Source of the DNA: Ceratorhiza oryzae-sativae
Lineage: Eukaryota; Basidiomycota; Agaricomycetes; Cantharellales; Ceratobasidiaceae
Assembly: GCA_030998015.1 (NCBI GenBank)
Contig: JARWMV010000010.1
Coordinates: 186,001-250,000, forward strand
DNA length: 64,000 nucleotides
Direction: 5' to 3'
The notes under the pieces are model-generated. The model was not told where the DNA came from and did not search any database. It saw nothing but the letters and a program-made list of their open reading frames with translations. The position numbers and the translations under genes are program-made. Positions 53,685-64,000 of this stretch are shown here, in pieces. Numbering within the stretch: position 1 is the stretch's first letter; each line of letters opens with the position of its first letter.

Positions 53685-55739
53685 ATGAATAACACGCTGA
53701 TACATTCCGTGTTCGATACCATCCAGAAATATGCTGCTCTGACGCAAAACCAACGACCAGCCCCCCGTTCACAGCGGCCTTTGTTCGACCCGCGCTCCGT
53801 CTACTCATGTGTTCCCCCCAGCTTGCCCGAGGTCGCCTCTCGGATATCTACGTTTGGTCTACCAGCGCCGGTCTCCCATGAGCTCGGCGGTCTTTTTGAG
53901 CGCAGCCTCCCTGATGAACGTGCGTTTGTCGACCAAATACAGGGCCGGATGTTGGAGGAGCTCAGCACGCTCAGCGTGTCGTCTGATCCTGCCATGGTCC
54001 CCGCCCTGGTCCAATCCGCTCTCGGCGCCATCCACCGGCAATCGGTCAACGCTCGCATGGACGCTCTCCAACAAGAAATCGCTACCCTGGAGCTCAACTC
54101 TGGGTCAGCCTCCGAGTCTGGTGATTCGTCTGATTCCGACGAAGGTATGTTTTTTATCAGCTGTGATTTTCAGCCGGGTTTATAGCCTGCTCTGGCTAGA
54201 TTCTGTTTCGGGCGATGAAGACGAAGACGAAGAAATGGAAGACGTTGCTGAAGAAGACGACAACTCGCCTGCAAAGCCCGGCGAGGATGTTCCTCCGCTC
54301 GATACCGTGAGTACTTGTCAGCGTGAAGTGATATTTGCAAACAAATTCCTCCTTGCAGAAATACTTGCCGATCTTTGAAGCCCTGCACGAACGAGGCAAG
54401 GTCTTGACCAAGCCGGAAAAAACCTATCTTGTCGAGATGACAGGCATGACCTACCGCCAGATCACGATCTGGGTAAGCATCCCATTAGCCTTTGATACGC
54501 TTGAACCAACATCATTTGTCAGTTCCAAAACCGCCGCCGAGGCGAACTCAAGGAAGACGTCCACGCCCGCGCGTCTAGCTCGCATCTCGCTTCCATCCAC
54601 TCTGATGCATCATCCGATGATTCCGATGATGAACTCGAGCTCGAACGACGCGTCGCCACGACCCCATTGGACACGAGCTTCAACATTCGTTCGTGGTGCG
54701 AGGCCTCGGCCGCTGCAACCAAAAACGACGCCTACGTTCCTCCACTTCCGCCTAGCCCGACCAAATTCGGCTTTGGCCTTACCGAAGCGACGCCCTCGTT
54801 CATATCCGATGATAGTGATCTGTCTGATACGGATGATGAAGCGGGCGTGCCACCTGGCTTGCGCATTCCGTCTCTCGCCATGTCGGTCACAACACTCGAC
54901 TCGGGGTCAGACCGGGGCCCGTCGAGTGGTACCTTTGGCTCGTCTGGTTCTTTTCCTGAACCGGCGATAGCCAACGGGAGCTCGAGCCCCAACAGCTCAA
55001 CAGGTGCTCGCCCTGTCAAGGCCCTGCCCTCCCGCCGACCCTCTCCGCCTACGCAACCTCCCGCACAGCCTCAACAAGCACCGGCGTTCAATTTCAACTT
55101 TAGTGCACCCCCCGCTCCGTTCCCAACGCCCGCACCAGCTCAGCCTGCACAATTTGTGACGTCGAATGAACGAGGACTGACGCTCGAGATGGATTCAACA
55201 CCGCCTGTTTCAACGACGACGCTCCAGTCGGCTACACCCATCTCGACTAGCTTTGCTCAGTCCACGTCTCCCGCTACACCACCCATGTCTGGCGGCTCTC
55301 GCACCAGTACCCCTTCTCCCTCTTCATCCGGGCAGGGCGCAACCTCCCCTCGTCCGGCCGTGAAACCTCTACCACGCCGAACGGGGTGTGCACCTCGTCC
55401 TCGACCACCCCACGCGCAGCGGCTGCTGCGACTGGTGCACCTGTTGCAGCCACAGCCACCTCCGCGAGGCCATCCATCGTTCTTCCTCCAGCAAGCAACC
55501 CGTCACTCGCGAGCACGACGCTTAGCGCTCTGCTCCGGCCCAATCTTCCCGCGCCTAAAATCCCGCAAGAGATGGAGGAGCGGTTATCCGCAATGGCGGG
55601 CCGAATGGGTGTTGGGTCGAACAGTAGTGTACAAGGGGCACCTTCACGGGGTCCATCGTTTTCATTTGGGCCAACGGTCATGCCTGGCGTAAACGCGCTG
55701 GCGCCCATAACCGAGCAACACCACTCCCCATCCGCATAA
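53685..55739 (+). CDS. HD2 homeodomain mating-type protein, pair 2 (C-terminal frameshift)
   Basis: From the ATG at 53685: MNNTLIHSVFDTIQKYAALT, variable N-terminus with FVDQIQGRMLEELSTLSVSS and ALVQSALGAIHRQSVNARMD, an acidic segment, KPGEDVPPLDT, then the homeodomain KYLPIFEALHERGKVLTKPE, TYLVEMTGMTYRQITIW, FQNRRRGELKED (introns at about 54147-54200, 54307-54357, 54473-54522). The C-terminus parallels HD2-1: PPSPTKFGFG, PPGLRIPSL, FVTSNERGLTLEM and KPLPRRTGCAPRPRPP. The conserved continuation (ARPSIVLPPASNPSLASTTL, EMEERLSAMAGRMGVGS) is in the next frame and ends at 55737-55739. The shift maps to CCACCCCACG near 55405, where HD2-1 has one more C/G-run base: one base missing, real or artefact. 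In the uncorrected frame the protein ends at 55692 with an unrelated basic tail. Role as for HD2-1. Confidence 0.8.
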
Positions 55740-57194
55740 TCCCACAATACATGATTTCCTCTAGACCGCCCTGCCTTTTCGTCCTCTAACTGCTGGCTCT
55801 GATAGTGCATCGTAATCGCCAACGCTCTATGCTTTCCTGTATGCTACCATATTTCTTACTTGATACCTTCACTGCGTACATGTTTTTTTCTCGGTTACCT
55901 ATTTTTTTTTCTTGCATTGTAACTAGGGCTTCTTCGGTTGTTCCCTTTGTATTGTGTACCCTGTGATATTTTATTTGTACTTAGGTTTTCGAGTTGAAAA
56001 GGAATTCGGTTCTCGGCCAAGTTGCGTGGGTCTTTGAGTGTCGCACCAAGTGTCATCGCATTGGGTCCTTCACCAATATGGCGTACCCAGACAGAGCTCA
56101 GTCATGGAGCTTGGTTGAACGCGACGCCCCATGAACGCATCACGAACAGAGGGTTTCGACGAGGCAGTTCCAAAGAGATTTCCCCATTCAACCACAGGGC
56201 TATGCTGTATCTACCCGTCGTCCATAAGTCCGCATACACACCGAGGCCTCTGTCGATTCTTACCCACTTGGCCACAAATAACCCCCGGCTAAGGATATAC
56301 CCACGTAATTTTCCCTCGAAAGACCCATGGAGAGTAGTCGCATCATGTGGCAGACTAGAGGGCGGAAGAGAGATACACATGCTTTCGTAACAAATTAGCG
56401 TAACTACACAATCCGCCATGCATACTCCACTCTGGTTGCCGTGGATGTTCCTACCACAGTTATCTTAGTAGTTTACACGACCAATTGTTGGCCTAGTCGA
56501 AGCCGCGGCTCCCATCGAGATACGACTTTTCGCCGGCCGAATCTGAGGCGAGTTCGCATAGGCCTTGTTCCAGTGCGTCTGTAATATACGCCCAAACGTC
56601 ACGTTGACTTCGAGTAGCCTTGACGAATACGATTTATTTGATTGCCTTCAAATGGTGCCCTCGCTGAAAATACGGCGCTTAGTCATGCCTTTGCGGAACA
56701 CGCGCACGCGACAGAAGCTCTTCTCCTGACCACAACATAGAGTCAGGCAATCGGCTCTCGGCTATTCTAGCTAATGCGTTCGACTCACATGACACTAGTC
56801 CCGGCTCGGATAAACCAAGAGGGTTTGTACAGTAACCACAACGAGAAGCACCATTTGCCTTGGCATCGACTCCTGGGAGTGGCTCGTCGGCCTTGCGAGC
56901 TATACTCGGGCTGTCCTCGGCGCCATGCGATCCCAAGCGGCGCTGGCTTCTAATTTTTGCTGTCTATTTTGCGCCTACCACCCGCTTGGCCCAATGCATA
57001 GTTGGAATATTTGCCCTTGGCGCTTTTGATCTGCCGGCGCACATGAGAGCCTCGTAGTGATGGGCTCGTTAGCGCAGAGTTGCCAGCGCCGCGTTTTTAC
57101 CGAGTAGAGTCGTATAAAAACTCGAGTGTTTAGTCCACCAACCGCATCGGTCTTACATCCTACAGTTCTCTCCACTCTTCTTCGGTCGTCTACA
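55740..57194. other. Intergenic between the HD region and the cellulase gene
   Basis: About 1.45 kb. T-runs at 55885-55912. Frames at 56022-56419 overlap on both strands, have no clear family and are treated as chance or decayed sequence. The right end is the cellobiohydrolase promoter. Confidence 0.4.
57113..57120 (+). promoter_or_regulatory. TATA box of the cellobiohydrolase gene
   Basis: TATAAAAA lies 75 bp before the ATG at 57195, a typical place for a strongly inducible fungal gene. Judged by match and position. Confidence 0.55.
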
Positions 57195-58906
57195 ATGTGG
57201 TGTGCTCTCGCTCTCGCTTCTCTCTACGTCGCAGTCGCCCAGGCCCAACAGGTCGGGACTCAGACTGCTGAGACCCACCCTCCGATGCCTTGGCAAAAGT
57301 GCACCAAGTCTGGCGGCTGTGTTACTCAGTCGTCTGGCAAGGTCGTGCTTGACGCCAACTGGCGCTGGGTCCACACCACCTCGGGCTACACCAACTGCTA
57401 CACCGGCCAAAAGTGGGACACCACTCTCTGCCCGGATGCGGTCACTTGCGCCAAGAACTGCGCCGTCGACGGCGCCGATTACAGCAGCACCTACGGTATC
57501 ACCGCCAGCGGCGGCGCTCTTACCCTCAAGTTCGTCACCAAGGGCTCGAGCGGCAACAACGTCGGTTCGCGTGTGTACCTGATGGCCTCGGACGACACCA
57601 AGTACGAGATGTTCAAGCTCAAGAACCAGGAATTCACCTTCGACGTCGATGTCTCCAAGCTTCCCTGCGGCTTGAACGGTGCTCTCTACTTCTCTGCCAT
57701 GGACGCCGACGGTGGTTTGTCCAAGTACCCGAACAACAAGGCTGGCGCCAAGTACGGAACCGGCTACTGCGACGCTCAGTGCCCCAAGGACATCAAGTTC
57801 ATCAACGGCGAGGTTAGTCTACTTGCTCCTGTCTTTTGTCGCTCACTGACTTGAACCTGGCTAGGCCAACTCGGCTGGCTGGACCGGATCCCCGAACGAC
57901 CCCAACTCCGGAACCGGTACTTACGGTACCTGCTGCACTGAAATGGACATCTGGGAGGCCAACTCCGATGCTACCGTACACTCCCCACCCTTGCTCGGTC
58001 ACGGCCAGACCCGCTGCTCCGGCACCCAGTGCTCCAGCTACTGCGACCAGCCCGGATGCGACTTCAACTCGTACCGCATGGGTGACAAGACATTCTACGG
58101 ACCAGGCGGCACCATTGACACCGCCAAGAAGATCACCGTCGTTACCCAGTTCATCACCGACTCTGGTACCGCGAGCGGCAAGCTCACCGAGATCCGCCGC
58201 CTCTACGTCCAGGACGGCAAGGTTATCCAGAACTCCAAGACCAACATCCCCGGGCTCTCCACCTACGATTCGATCACCGACAAGTTCTGCGCTGACCAGA
58301 AGACCGCTTTCAACGACAGCAACGACTTTGCTGCCAAGGGCGGATTGGCGACCATGGATAAGGCCTTCACCAACGGTGTCGTTCTCGTCATGTCGATCTG
58401 GGACGACCATGCGGCCAACATGCTCTGGCTTGACAGCAGCTACCCCCTCGACAAGGATCCTTCTCTCCCTGGTATCACTCGTGGTCGCTGCTCTACCAGC
58501 TCTGGCAAGCCCACCGACGTCGAGACCAACAGCGCCAACGCGTCGGTGACTTACTCCAACATCCGCTTCGGTGACATCGGCTCGACCTACACTGGCTCCT
58601 CTGGCCCCGTCACTTCTGCCGGCCCCACGACCACCAAGCCCGTTACCAGCGCTGCCCCAGTACGTTTACATCACATAGTTTCATAAGAGTATAATCTAAA
58701 CGTGTGCCCCTAGACTACGACTAGCTCTCCTGGCGGCACTGCTCCTCACTACGGCCAGTGCGGCGGCACCGGATGGACCGGACCCACTGTACGTTTCATA
58801 GCACTTCTGCGCATTAACACATTTCTAACCCATTATTCCATAGGTTTGCGAATCCCCGTACACCTGCAAGGCTATCAGCCCGCCATACTACTACCAGTGC
58901 CTCTAA
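57195..58906 (+). CDS. GH7 cellobiohydrolase with C-terminal CBM1
   Basis: Four exons (57195-57812, 57865-58659, 58714-58788, 58844-58906), 516 residues. Signal peptide [17 protein letters not shown], then [20 protein letters not shown] and [20 protein letters not shown] (GH7 start). The catalytic motif [15 protein letters not shown] gives E-x-D-x-x-E (nucleophile, assisting Asp, acid/base). Loop sequences [55 protein letters not shown] and [19 protein letters not shown] are as in processive CBHI enzymes. A Thr/Ser/Pro linker ([17 protein letters not shown]) leads to the CBM1: [34 protein letters not shown] with the paired Cys and aromatic binding face. The secreted enzyme releases cellobiose from the reducing end of crystalline cellulose. 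Start chosen because the signal peptide follows directly and a TATA box lies 75 bp upstream. The linker and CBM1 lie on separate small exons. Confidence 0.95.
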
Positions 58907-59711
58907 AACCTAGGCAAAAGTGGCAGGCTTTACATGGTTGAAACATCGGTCTGATATTTGAATTGTACATGCTCGGAAGATCGCCTGTAGATGATTATCC
59001 CAATGCATTCTCTTTTCTTTCACACTTTGTCAAATCCGACAGCTTATATGGGCCGGGTTTTGGTGATCTAAGCAACCATTCGACTCGAGCATAAACTCTT
59101 GGATGAATAACAAAAACCGCTTTGCCTAAGATTGCAGTTGGATGGCAGGACGCCCCGATGTACGAATTTAATGAGCCCCACGATTAGCCCGCGGGACTAT
59201 GGGTAAACTATAGTACCAACAACTGAGGTGCCTTCAGCTCGTACAATCTAGTCGATTGCTCATGGGATGAACAAGTCAGTAACTCCTAGCCCCGTATACG
59301 GACCTGTCAGACACCGTTAATCTAAAGGGAAAATGCAACCCTTTACATCCGTTTCTAACGCTCGATCAATGACTGGTGTCCACCAGTTGGACATACTAGT
59401 AAGCTGCAGATAGTAATTGAAACCACCCCATTCGCACGATATATCAATGCGTTTGTACTATCGCCTAGTGTAAAATCGGCAGAGAAACCACACGTTTAAT
59501 TTCAGCGCATCTATTTTCGGACATCTATACAATGAATAGAAGATTGTAGGAGACAATGCAGGCTATAGATACAAAGACCCCATATGTACGATCAAACATA
59601 GAAAATTCTCTAGAAAAAGCGAGATGCCTGACCCGCGTTTGAAAGGTTGGGGGAGGGCACTTGAACAAAAAGTATAATGCAAGAAATGAAAGAGGAGACG
59701 CTTGAGCCACA
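58907..59711. other. Intergenic
   Basis: About 800 bp between the convergent cellobiohydrolase and HAD phosphatase genes. No conserved coding sequence seen; it contains both 3' flanks. Confidence 0.4.
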
Positions 59712-60831
59712 TTACTTAGTCAAGCAGCAACACGCGGCTGGTGCAGGTTCATCTATCGTGAACTTCAGTCGTCCGCCGTCTAGCACATCGCACTTTACGC
59801 TCTCCATGTTGTCCACGATGTAGTGCGCTCCGCAGTCTGCAATCTTCTCGCGGCTGTGCGACGTGCACACCGCGATCACTATTGCCCCGCTCGCCACCCC
59901 AGCTCGGATTCCAGATGGCGAGTCCTCCCACACCACGCACCGCTTCGCGTCGAACCCGAGGCACTCAGCTGCGAGCAGGAACGGGTCGGGTGCAGGCTTC
60001 CTGCCTTTAGACGCCTGTCGCACGCTGTGATCGTCACCTTTGGCGGCACGATCCCGACCCGCGACATTGCTCCGTACGCTGCAGATACCAGTAAACACCC
60101 AGTATATGCGTATCAAACAGCGTCGAAACTCACCATAAGTCTTTGCGCCGGAAGTGGCAACAGCATAGCGTCCCTCTGGGATAGATTCGATCATCCGACG
60201 CACTCCGGGTAGAATACGGACGGATCGGTCAACCAGCTCTGCCTCGGCTCTCCACGCGTAGTGCGTATCCTTGGCAAGGTCCGCCACAGCGCCTTCATCT
60301 TCCATCACCGATTCGGGTACCACCAGTCCAGCAAGCTCGTTCCTGAGCCTCACTTCGTTCGAGTCGTGCTCCACCACCGATGCCCGCCGAGAAGGCAGAC
60401 GACATCTCAAAGATCGATGACCGACGAGACGGCGGCGTGCTGCTCGCAGGCGTCAGCGACGGAGGCGAAGACGCGACCGACAACTGGCACGAGCTCGTCT
60501 TCTGGCTGTACTCGTCCGCAAAGTCTAGAATGGTTCGCTCAAAATGGCTGACCTCCTCGTCGATGCGGTCTGGCGAGATGTGGGGCTTGAACTGGCGCAG
60601 GTTGTCGATCGCTCGCTTGCCATGGGTGGCAGCGATCACATAGGTCGGGTCCTGGCCGATCTCTTTCGCGATGCTGCCCCAAGCCATCTCGACGGCAGCA
60701 ATGCTGTCCACGAGGGTACCGTCCTTCAGTGATTGCGTGTATCAGTAATAAATAGGAACGTGGTAATAAAAAAAAAACCCCACCATGTCGAACAGAGCGG
60801 CATCGACAACGAAAGAATTGACGGTAGCCAT
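59712..60831 (-). CDS. HAD-superfamily sugar-phosphate phosphatase (GPP/DOG-like), frame problems
   Basis: From the ATG at 60831: MATVNSFVVDAALFDM, intron, DGTLVDSIAAVEMAWGSIAK. FDMDGTLVDS is HAD motif I (nucleophile Asp and acid/base Asp). Then EIGQDPTYVIAATHGKRAID, HISPDRIDEEVSHFERTILD, a Ser-rich insert (LSVASSPPSLTPASSTPPSR), AGLVVPESVMEDEGAVADLA, RSVRILPGVRRMIESIPEGR and YAVATSGAKTY (motif II Ser/Thr). After an intron comes VTITA, then a motif III/IV block GRKPAPDPFLLAAECLGFDA and RCVVWEDSPSGIRAGVASGA. Layout matches glycerol-3-phosphatase / 2-deoxyglucose-6-phosphatase relatives. Two frame changes are needed: about 60350-60395, and about 60005-60015 (RLKAG to GRKPAP, one base short in a G-run). 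The C-terminus PAPAACCCLTK is Cys-rich. Exact substrate unknown. Confidence 0.75.
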
Positions 60832-62225
60832 GATGGATATAATGGATATAATGGCTTTGTTTGCAATGCAGAACAAATGAAGGGGACTTGAGTTGGTCTG
60901 AAGCTGAACCACCCTCGGCTTATATCCTCTTCAGAGGCCGCCCGCTTTTTGTCGCCCCCACAAACACACACAGCTTTCCGCATCAGTTCCGTTCGTTTAT
61001 CATTGCCGATGACGCAAGACTCAACAAGCATGCACTCCTGCCGATTGCCCGGCATCACGATCGAACCCCTTTCCCCGCATCTTCAGCCAGATTTGGCAAA
61101 TTTCTGAGATCGCTCGAACAGATTTTCATCTTAATTTTACCACGTTATTTTATATAGTTTGTATTGACGTAGTCGACACGTATTGCGCGACCGGCGCGGT
61201 ATTTTCATCGCGATGGTTCTTGCTTGCGAGGAATGTGTCTTTTGATTGGAAATTTAAGCTTCATGCTCCACAGGGTGGCGTTCGAAGCAACAATGAGGTG
61301 GCTACATGCGCGGGGATCAGTTGATTATCAGGCGAAAATTATGGCACTTGAACGATGAACAGATAAGACATCATCGTCAGTTGTTTCGGTCCTCTGCCAA
61401 AGATACCCTGTAACCAGAAATTTGTGGAGAACTTACGACAGACTTCGATGGTACGGTCATCAATGTTACAGTGCTGGTTTCTATCGGTTTGTCATAGTGA
61501 CGCAAAAAATCGCCTGCTCCAAGGAGTTTCTTGCGAGAAAAATTTTCCCACAGCTCATTGGTCTAAGTGTGATAATAGACTCATTAGTTCGCATTTCACG
61601 CGCATTTCCTAGATCATCCAGAACGAACATAATAAGTCATATGGATGTATGTCTGAACACAGAGTTTGAGCAACGGATCACTATTGTTGAAATTCCTGCC
61701 AATCACTGGTTCGATTAGATCTTGTAGATGAATTTCAGACACGCAAAGCGAGAACCCACCCCACCCCCCTCGAACTCAATATATGATATGCGGCTTAGCA
61801 CGGAAGAGGACAAGTTTACATCGAGGAGCATTGCCCCCTCCAAGTTCCAATTAAGTATGAAAAACGGTCGCGAACTCAGACTCGCTACCCTTTGGAAGGG
61901 TGTTTCCAAGCTCGTGCTCACTTACCATGTACGTTGAAGGAACGCCTAGGAGGCCTGTGAGTACGCATGTCGTCTAGAGTACAACGCTGCGACGATACGC
62001 CTGGGGGAATATTCAGTTGGGAGAGTCGTGGGTGCGACTTTGCGACAACTAGGGGCTAGTGGTGGAGTCGTGACAAGCCGAGTCCGAACATTCGAGTTGT
62101 AAGTCACAAGCACCCGAGGCTGACCAACCAATAGCAATCTACGCCACCAACCCGCCTCTGATTAGCGCCTCTCACCCATCATCTAGCCCTCAACTCTTCT
62201 TAGTCAATTTCCAGCGTACTCGGTT
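60832..62225. other. Intergenic with minor open frames
   Basis: About 1.4 kb between divergent genes. Frames 61422-61718 and 61728-61937 (+; the latter with KREPTPPPSNSIYDMRLSTE and EEDKFTSRSIAPSKFQLSMK) have a protein-like look but match no family I know; they might be exons of an uncharacterised gene. A pyrimidine-rich leader precedes the SNF8 start. Confidence 0.4.
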
Positions 62226-62984
62226 ATGCACCGACTAGGAGGCGCTGGATACGGCGCGTTTGGTCGCCAGACTCAATCATTAGCCTCCTTTGCCGCACTC
62301 TCCACCTCTCTCAAAGAATCCGAGATAGCCCATCTGCGTGCCCAACTAGCTTCCTTCCGAGCCGCTCTCACTCGCTTTGCTGCACAACATCGCGCCCAAA
62401 TTCGGGCAGATCCAACATTTCGGACAGCGTTCACTAGTATGTGTGCCTCGCTCGGCGTTGATCCACTCGCGGGGCCAAGGGAGGGCGGACTGTGGGCCGA
62501 GTTGTTAGGGTTGGGCGATTTTAGCTTCGAGCTGGGCGTTCAGATAGTGGACGTTTGCGTGGAGGCCAGAGACAAGGCTGGCGGCCTGGTCGACATGCAA
62601 CACTTGCTGAGACAAATCGAGAAGATGCGTGCGTTGAAGGATGGGGCGATCACGGAGGACGATGTCGCGCGCAGCATCCATGCGCTTGGCCCACTCGGAG
62701 CGGGGTACGAAATCGTGACGGTCGGCGGACGCAAGATGGTGCGGTCTGTCCCACGTGAACTTGATACAGACCAGACGGAAGTTCTAGCCTTGGCTCTGCG
62801 ATCGGGCGGACGGGTAGATGCCCGTTCGATCATATCTGAATTAGGATGGTCCGTGGGACGGGCAGAGACAGCACTGGATAACATGCTCATGCGAGACGGA
62901 ACGTGTTGGCTGGACGATCAGGATCCTGCAGGGAAGATCTACTGGGTGTTTTCTGCGTTTACGTTTGAAGATAATGTTCAATAG
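62226..62984 (+). CDS. SNF8: ESCRT-II subunit SNF8/Vps22 (EAP30)
   Basis: Single exon, 252 residues: MHRLGGAGYGAFGRQTQSLA, then SFAALSTSLKESEIAHLRAQ, LASFRAALTRFAAQHRAQIR, FTSMCASLGVDPLAGPREGG, LWAELLGLGDFSFELGVQIV and DVCVEARDKAGGLVDMQHLL. The C-terminal winged helices carry EDDVARSIHALGPLGAGYEI, GRKMVRSVPRELDTDQTEVL and MLMRDGTCWLDDQDPAGKIY, then WVFSAF. The M-RR-x-G-x-G-like start, DP-L, F-x-x-ELG-x-Q and L-x-x-LG-x-G motifs are those of Vps22. With Vps25 and Vps36 it forms ESCRT-II, which sorts ubiquitinated cargo at endosomes. Normal length, and intron-free, unusual for its neighbours. Confidence 0.93.
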   Translation: MHRLGGAGYGAFGRQTQSLASFAALSTSLKESEIAHLRAQLASFRAALTRFAAQHRAQIRADPTFRTAFTSMCASLGVDPLAGPREGGLWAELLGLGDFSFELGVQIVDVCVEARDKAGGLVDMQHLLRQIEKMRALKDGAITEDDVARSIHALGPLGAGYEIVTVGGRKMVRSVPRELDTDQTEVLALALRSGGRVDARSIISELGWSVGRAETALDNMLMRDGTCWLDDQDPAGKIYWVFSAFTFEDNVQ

Positions 62985-63009
62985 GAATAAATTAATGGTT
63001 TATAATATG

Positions 63010-64000
63010 CTATAGTGCCGGCCGCACGGACTCCCAATAGGCTAGTTGCTTGGCACCCGCTGCTCGTTCTACAGCATTCGCGAGTGCTGGACTACCTTCT
63101 CCATCCTCGCGACAGAGACCCGAGACCAGATCAAGCGCAAGCTTTTGGATGTTTTCTGGAAGCCTGCCCCAAGGCCCAGGAAGGGGACCTTTGGTCGCAT
63201 GGTCAACTATGAAGAAAGGTATGAGCCGTTGACGAAGTGCCTCCAACGTCTGATGAAAAAGTTATTTCTGCACGGGAGTTCAGCCTGATAAGAACGTACA
63301 GTTTGATCAAGTAGCCTTCTCTGATTCATCCTCAACAAGATCAACAGCACAATCTGTCGCGCACAAGGCGATGTTAACGAAACGCGTGCGCTCGTCATAG
63401 AGCAAAACCATACCTCAGATCCCCTCAGATCCTTGTCTCCAAACTCCCAAGCGTCCTAGGAAGCCCAACAGCCCATTCTTTGACCGCATCCCGTTCCAAC
63501 CCAACGGAGATCGCGGAGTTAGGGTCGGAATCGAGCTATGTACGTCCGAGTTAGTGCACGTCCCTCCGTCGACACCACGGTTTACTTACTAGCACAAGCC
63601 TGCCTACAAATTCAACTGCTGCCCGCTTGACCGTTTTGTTTCCCCCCGAAGTGGATGAGGCATGGTGCACGATTGTCAACATTATGTTTTCTTCAGCACG
63701 CAGGGCCCACAATGTAGGCAGGAGTGATATATATGCTGTTGGCGATAATGAAGAGCTCAGACCCGAGGTCGAGCCGATCTTTAAAACGCGAATACGGTGA
63801 GTCGATGGAGAAACAGCCGCAAACACCAAAGTCGTACCTCCCCACGCAAGCATTTAATAACATATGCTGCAACGTCGCCGACATGTTTTTTGCGGGATTC
63901 ATCGCCCATATCCATCTTTTTCCTCCTTATTCTCACCAACTCTCTCGGGTTTTGTTCTGGTTGTGGTGTTCGAGATACCAGCAGCGACACCAGTTCACAA
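63010..64000 (-). CDS. C-terminal part of an unidentified helical (HEAT/ARM-like) protein, truncated by window edge
   Basis: Minus-strand exons read RELVRIRRKKMDMGDESRKK, HVGDVAAYVIKCLRGE, LSPTAYISLLPTLWALRAEE, NIMLTIVHHASSTSGGNKTV, KRAAVEFVGRLVL, LDSDPNSAISVGLERDAVKE, WAVGLPRTLGSLETR, VLLYDERTRFVNIALCATDC, AVDLVEDES, and finally LRQRLIPFFIVDHATKGPLP, GPWGRLPENIQKLALDLVSG and an end AKQLAYWESVRPAL at 63010. The alternating hydrophobic pattern suggests a solenoid, but I do not recognise the family. The 5' part lies beyond 64000. Its stop codon is 26 bp from the SNF8 stop, so the two genes converge tightly. Confidence 0.55.

Noticed and set aside
56102..56419. Minus-strand frame considered as a kinase-related fragment
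   Set aside because: No glycine loop, DFG or APE motif could be placed; similarity was only impressionistic.
1..64000. CRISPR arrays, bacterial operons, Shine-Dalgarno sites, prophage or IS elements
   Set aside because: The window is eukaryotic with spliced genes; no direct-repeat arrays, transposase or terminal repeats were seen.

Overview
The window is nuclear DNA of a filamentous basidiomycete. Genes are dense, on both strands, and cut by many short GT-AG introns (about 45-200 bp). The gene set fits an Agaricomycete: a divergently transcribed HD1/HD2 homeodomain mating-type pair (present twice), a multi-intron GMC oxidoreductase, a GH7 cellobiohydrolase with a C-terminal CBM1, and a Gly/Gln-rich protein resembling the beta-flanking protein found beside agaric A mating loci. 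Rhizoctonia/Ceratobasidiaceae is my best guess from the general look of the proteins; this is inference, not demonstrated.

Left part (1-24 kb), mostly housekeeping genes: a WHIM-like chromatin protein (1461-3791), a TMEM115-like rhomboid-fold membrane protein, a FAM32A homologue, a lipid-droplet-associated hydrolase, a GMC oxidoreductase, coatomer epsilon, a small multispanning membrane protein, the beta-flanking-like protein, an F-box protein, an LYR-motif mitochondrial protein and sorting nexin SNX4. Centre-left (24-38 kb): RPB2, a zinc-finger-like protein, a LEA-like hydrophilic protein, an unidentified Ser-rich protein, a gene-free stretch and 5-hydroxyisourate hydrolase.

Centre (38.9-55.7 kb): the homeodomain (HD) mating-type region. 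Pair 1 is HD2(-)/HD1(+), pair 2 is HD1(-)/HD2(+), so the pairs face each other as an inverted duplication. Between them lie a third HD1 relic (46057-46530) and a decayed tyrosine-kinase-like pseudogene. The two HD1 genes share about 537 bp of homeodomain exon that is about 99% identical and ungapped, while their flanks and the HD2 partners have diverged strongly: a signature of gene conversion. HD1 of pair 2 seems to have lost its N-terminal dimerisation region. Right part (57-64 kb): GH7 cellobiohydrolase, a HAD phosphatase, ESCRT-II subunit SNF8 and a partial unidentified gene.

A cross-cutting caution: several recognisable genes need single-base frame corrections, often at homopolymers. This suggests residual assembly errors, and apparent pseudogenes must be read with that in mind. 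RPB2, GH7, SNX4, COPE, HIU hydrolase and SNF8 read cleanly.
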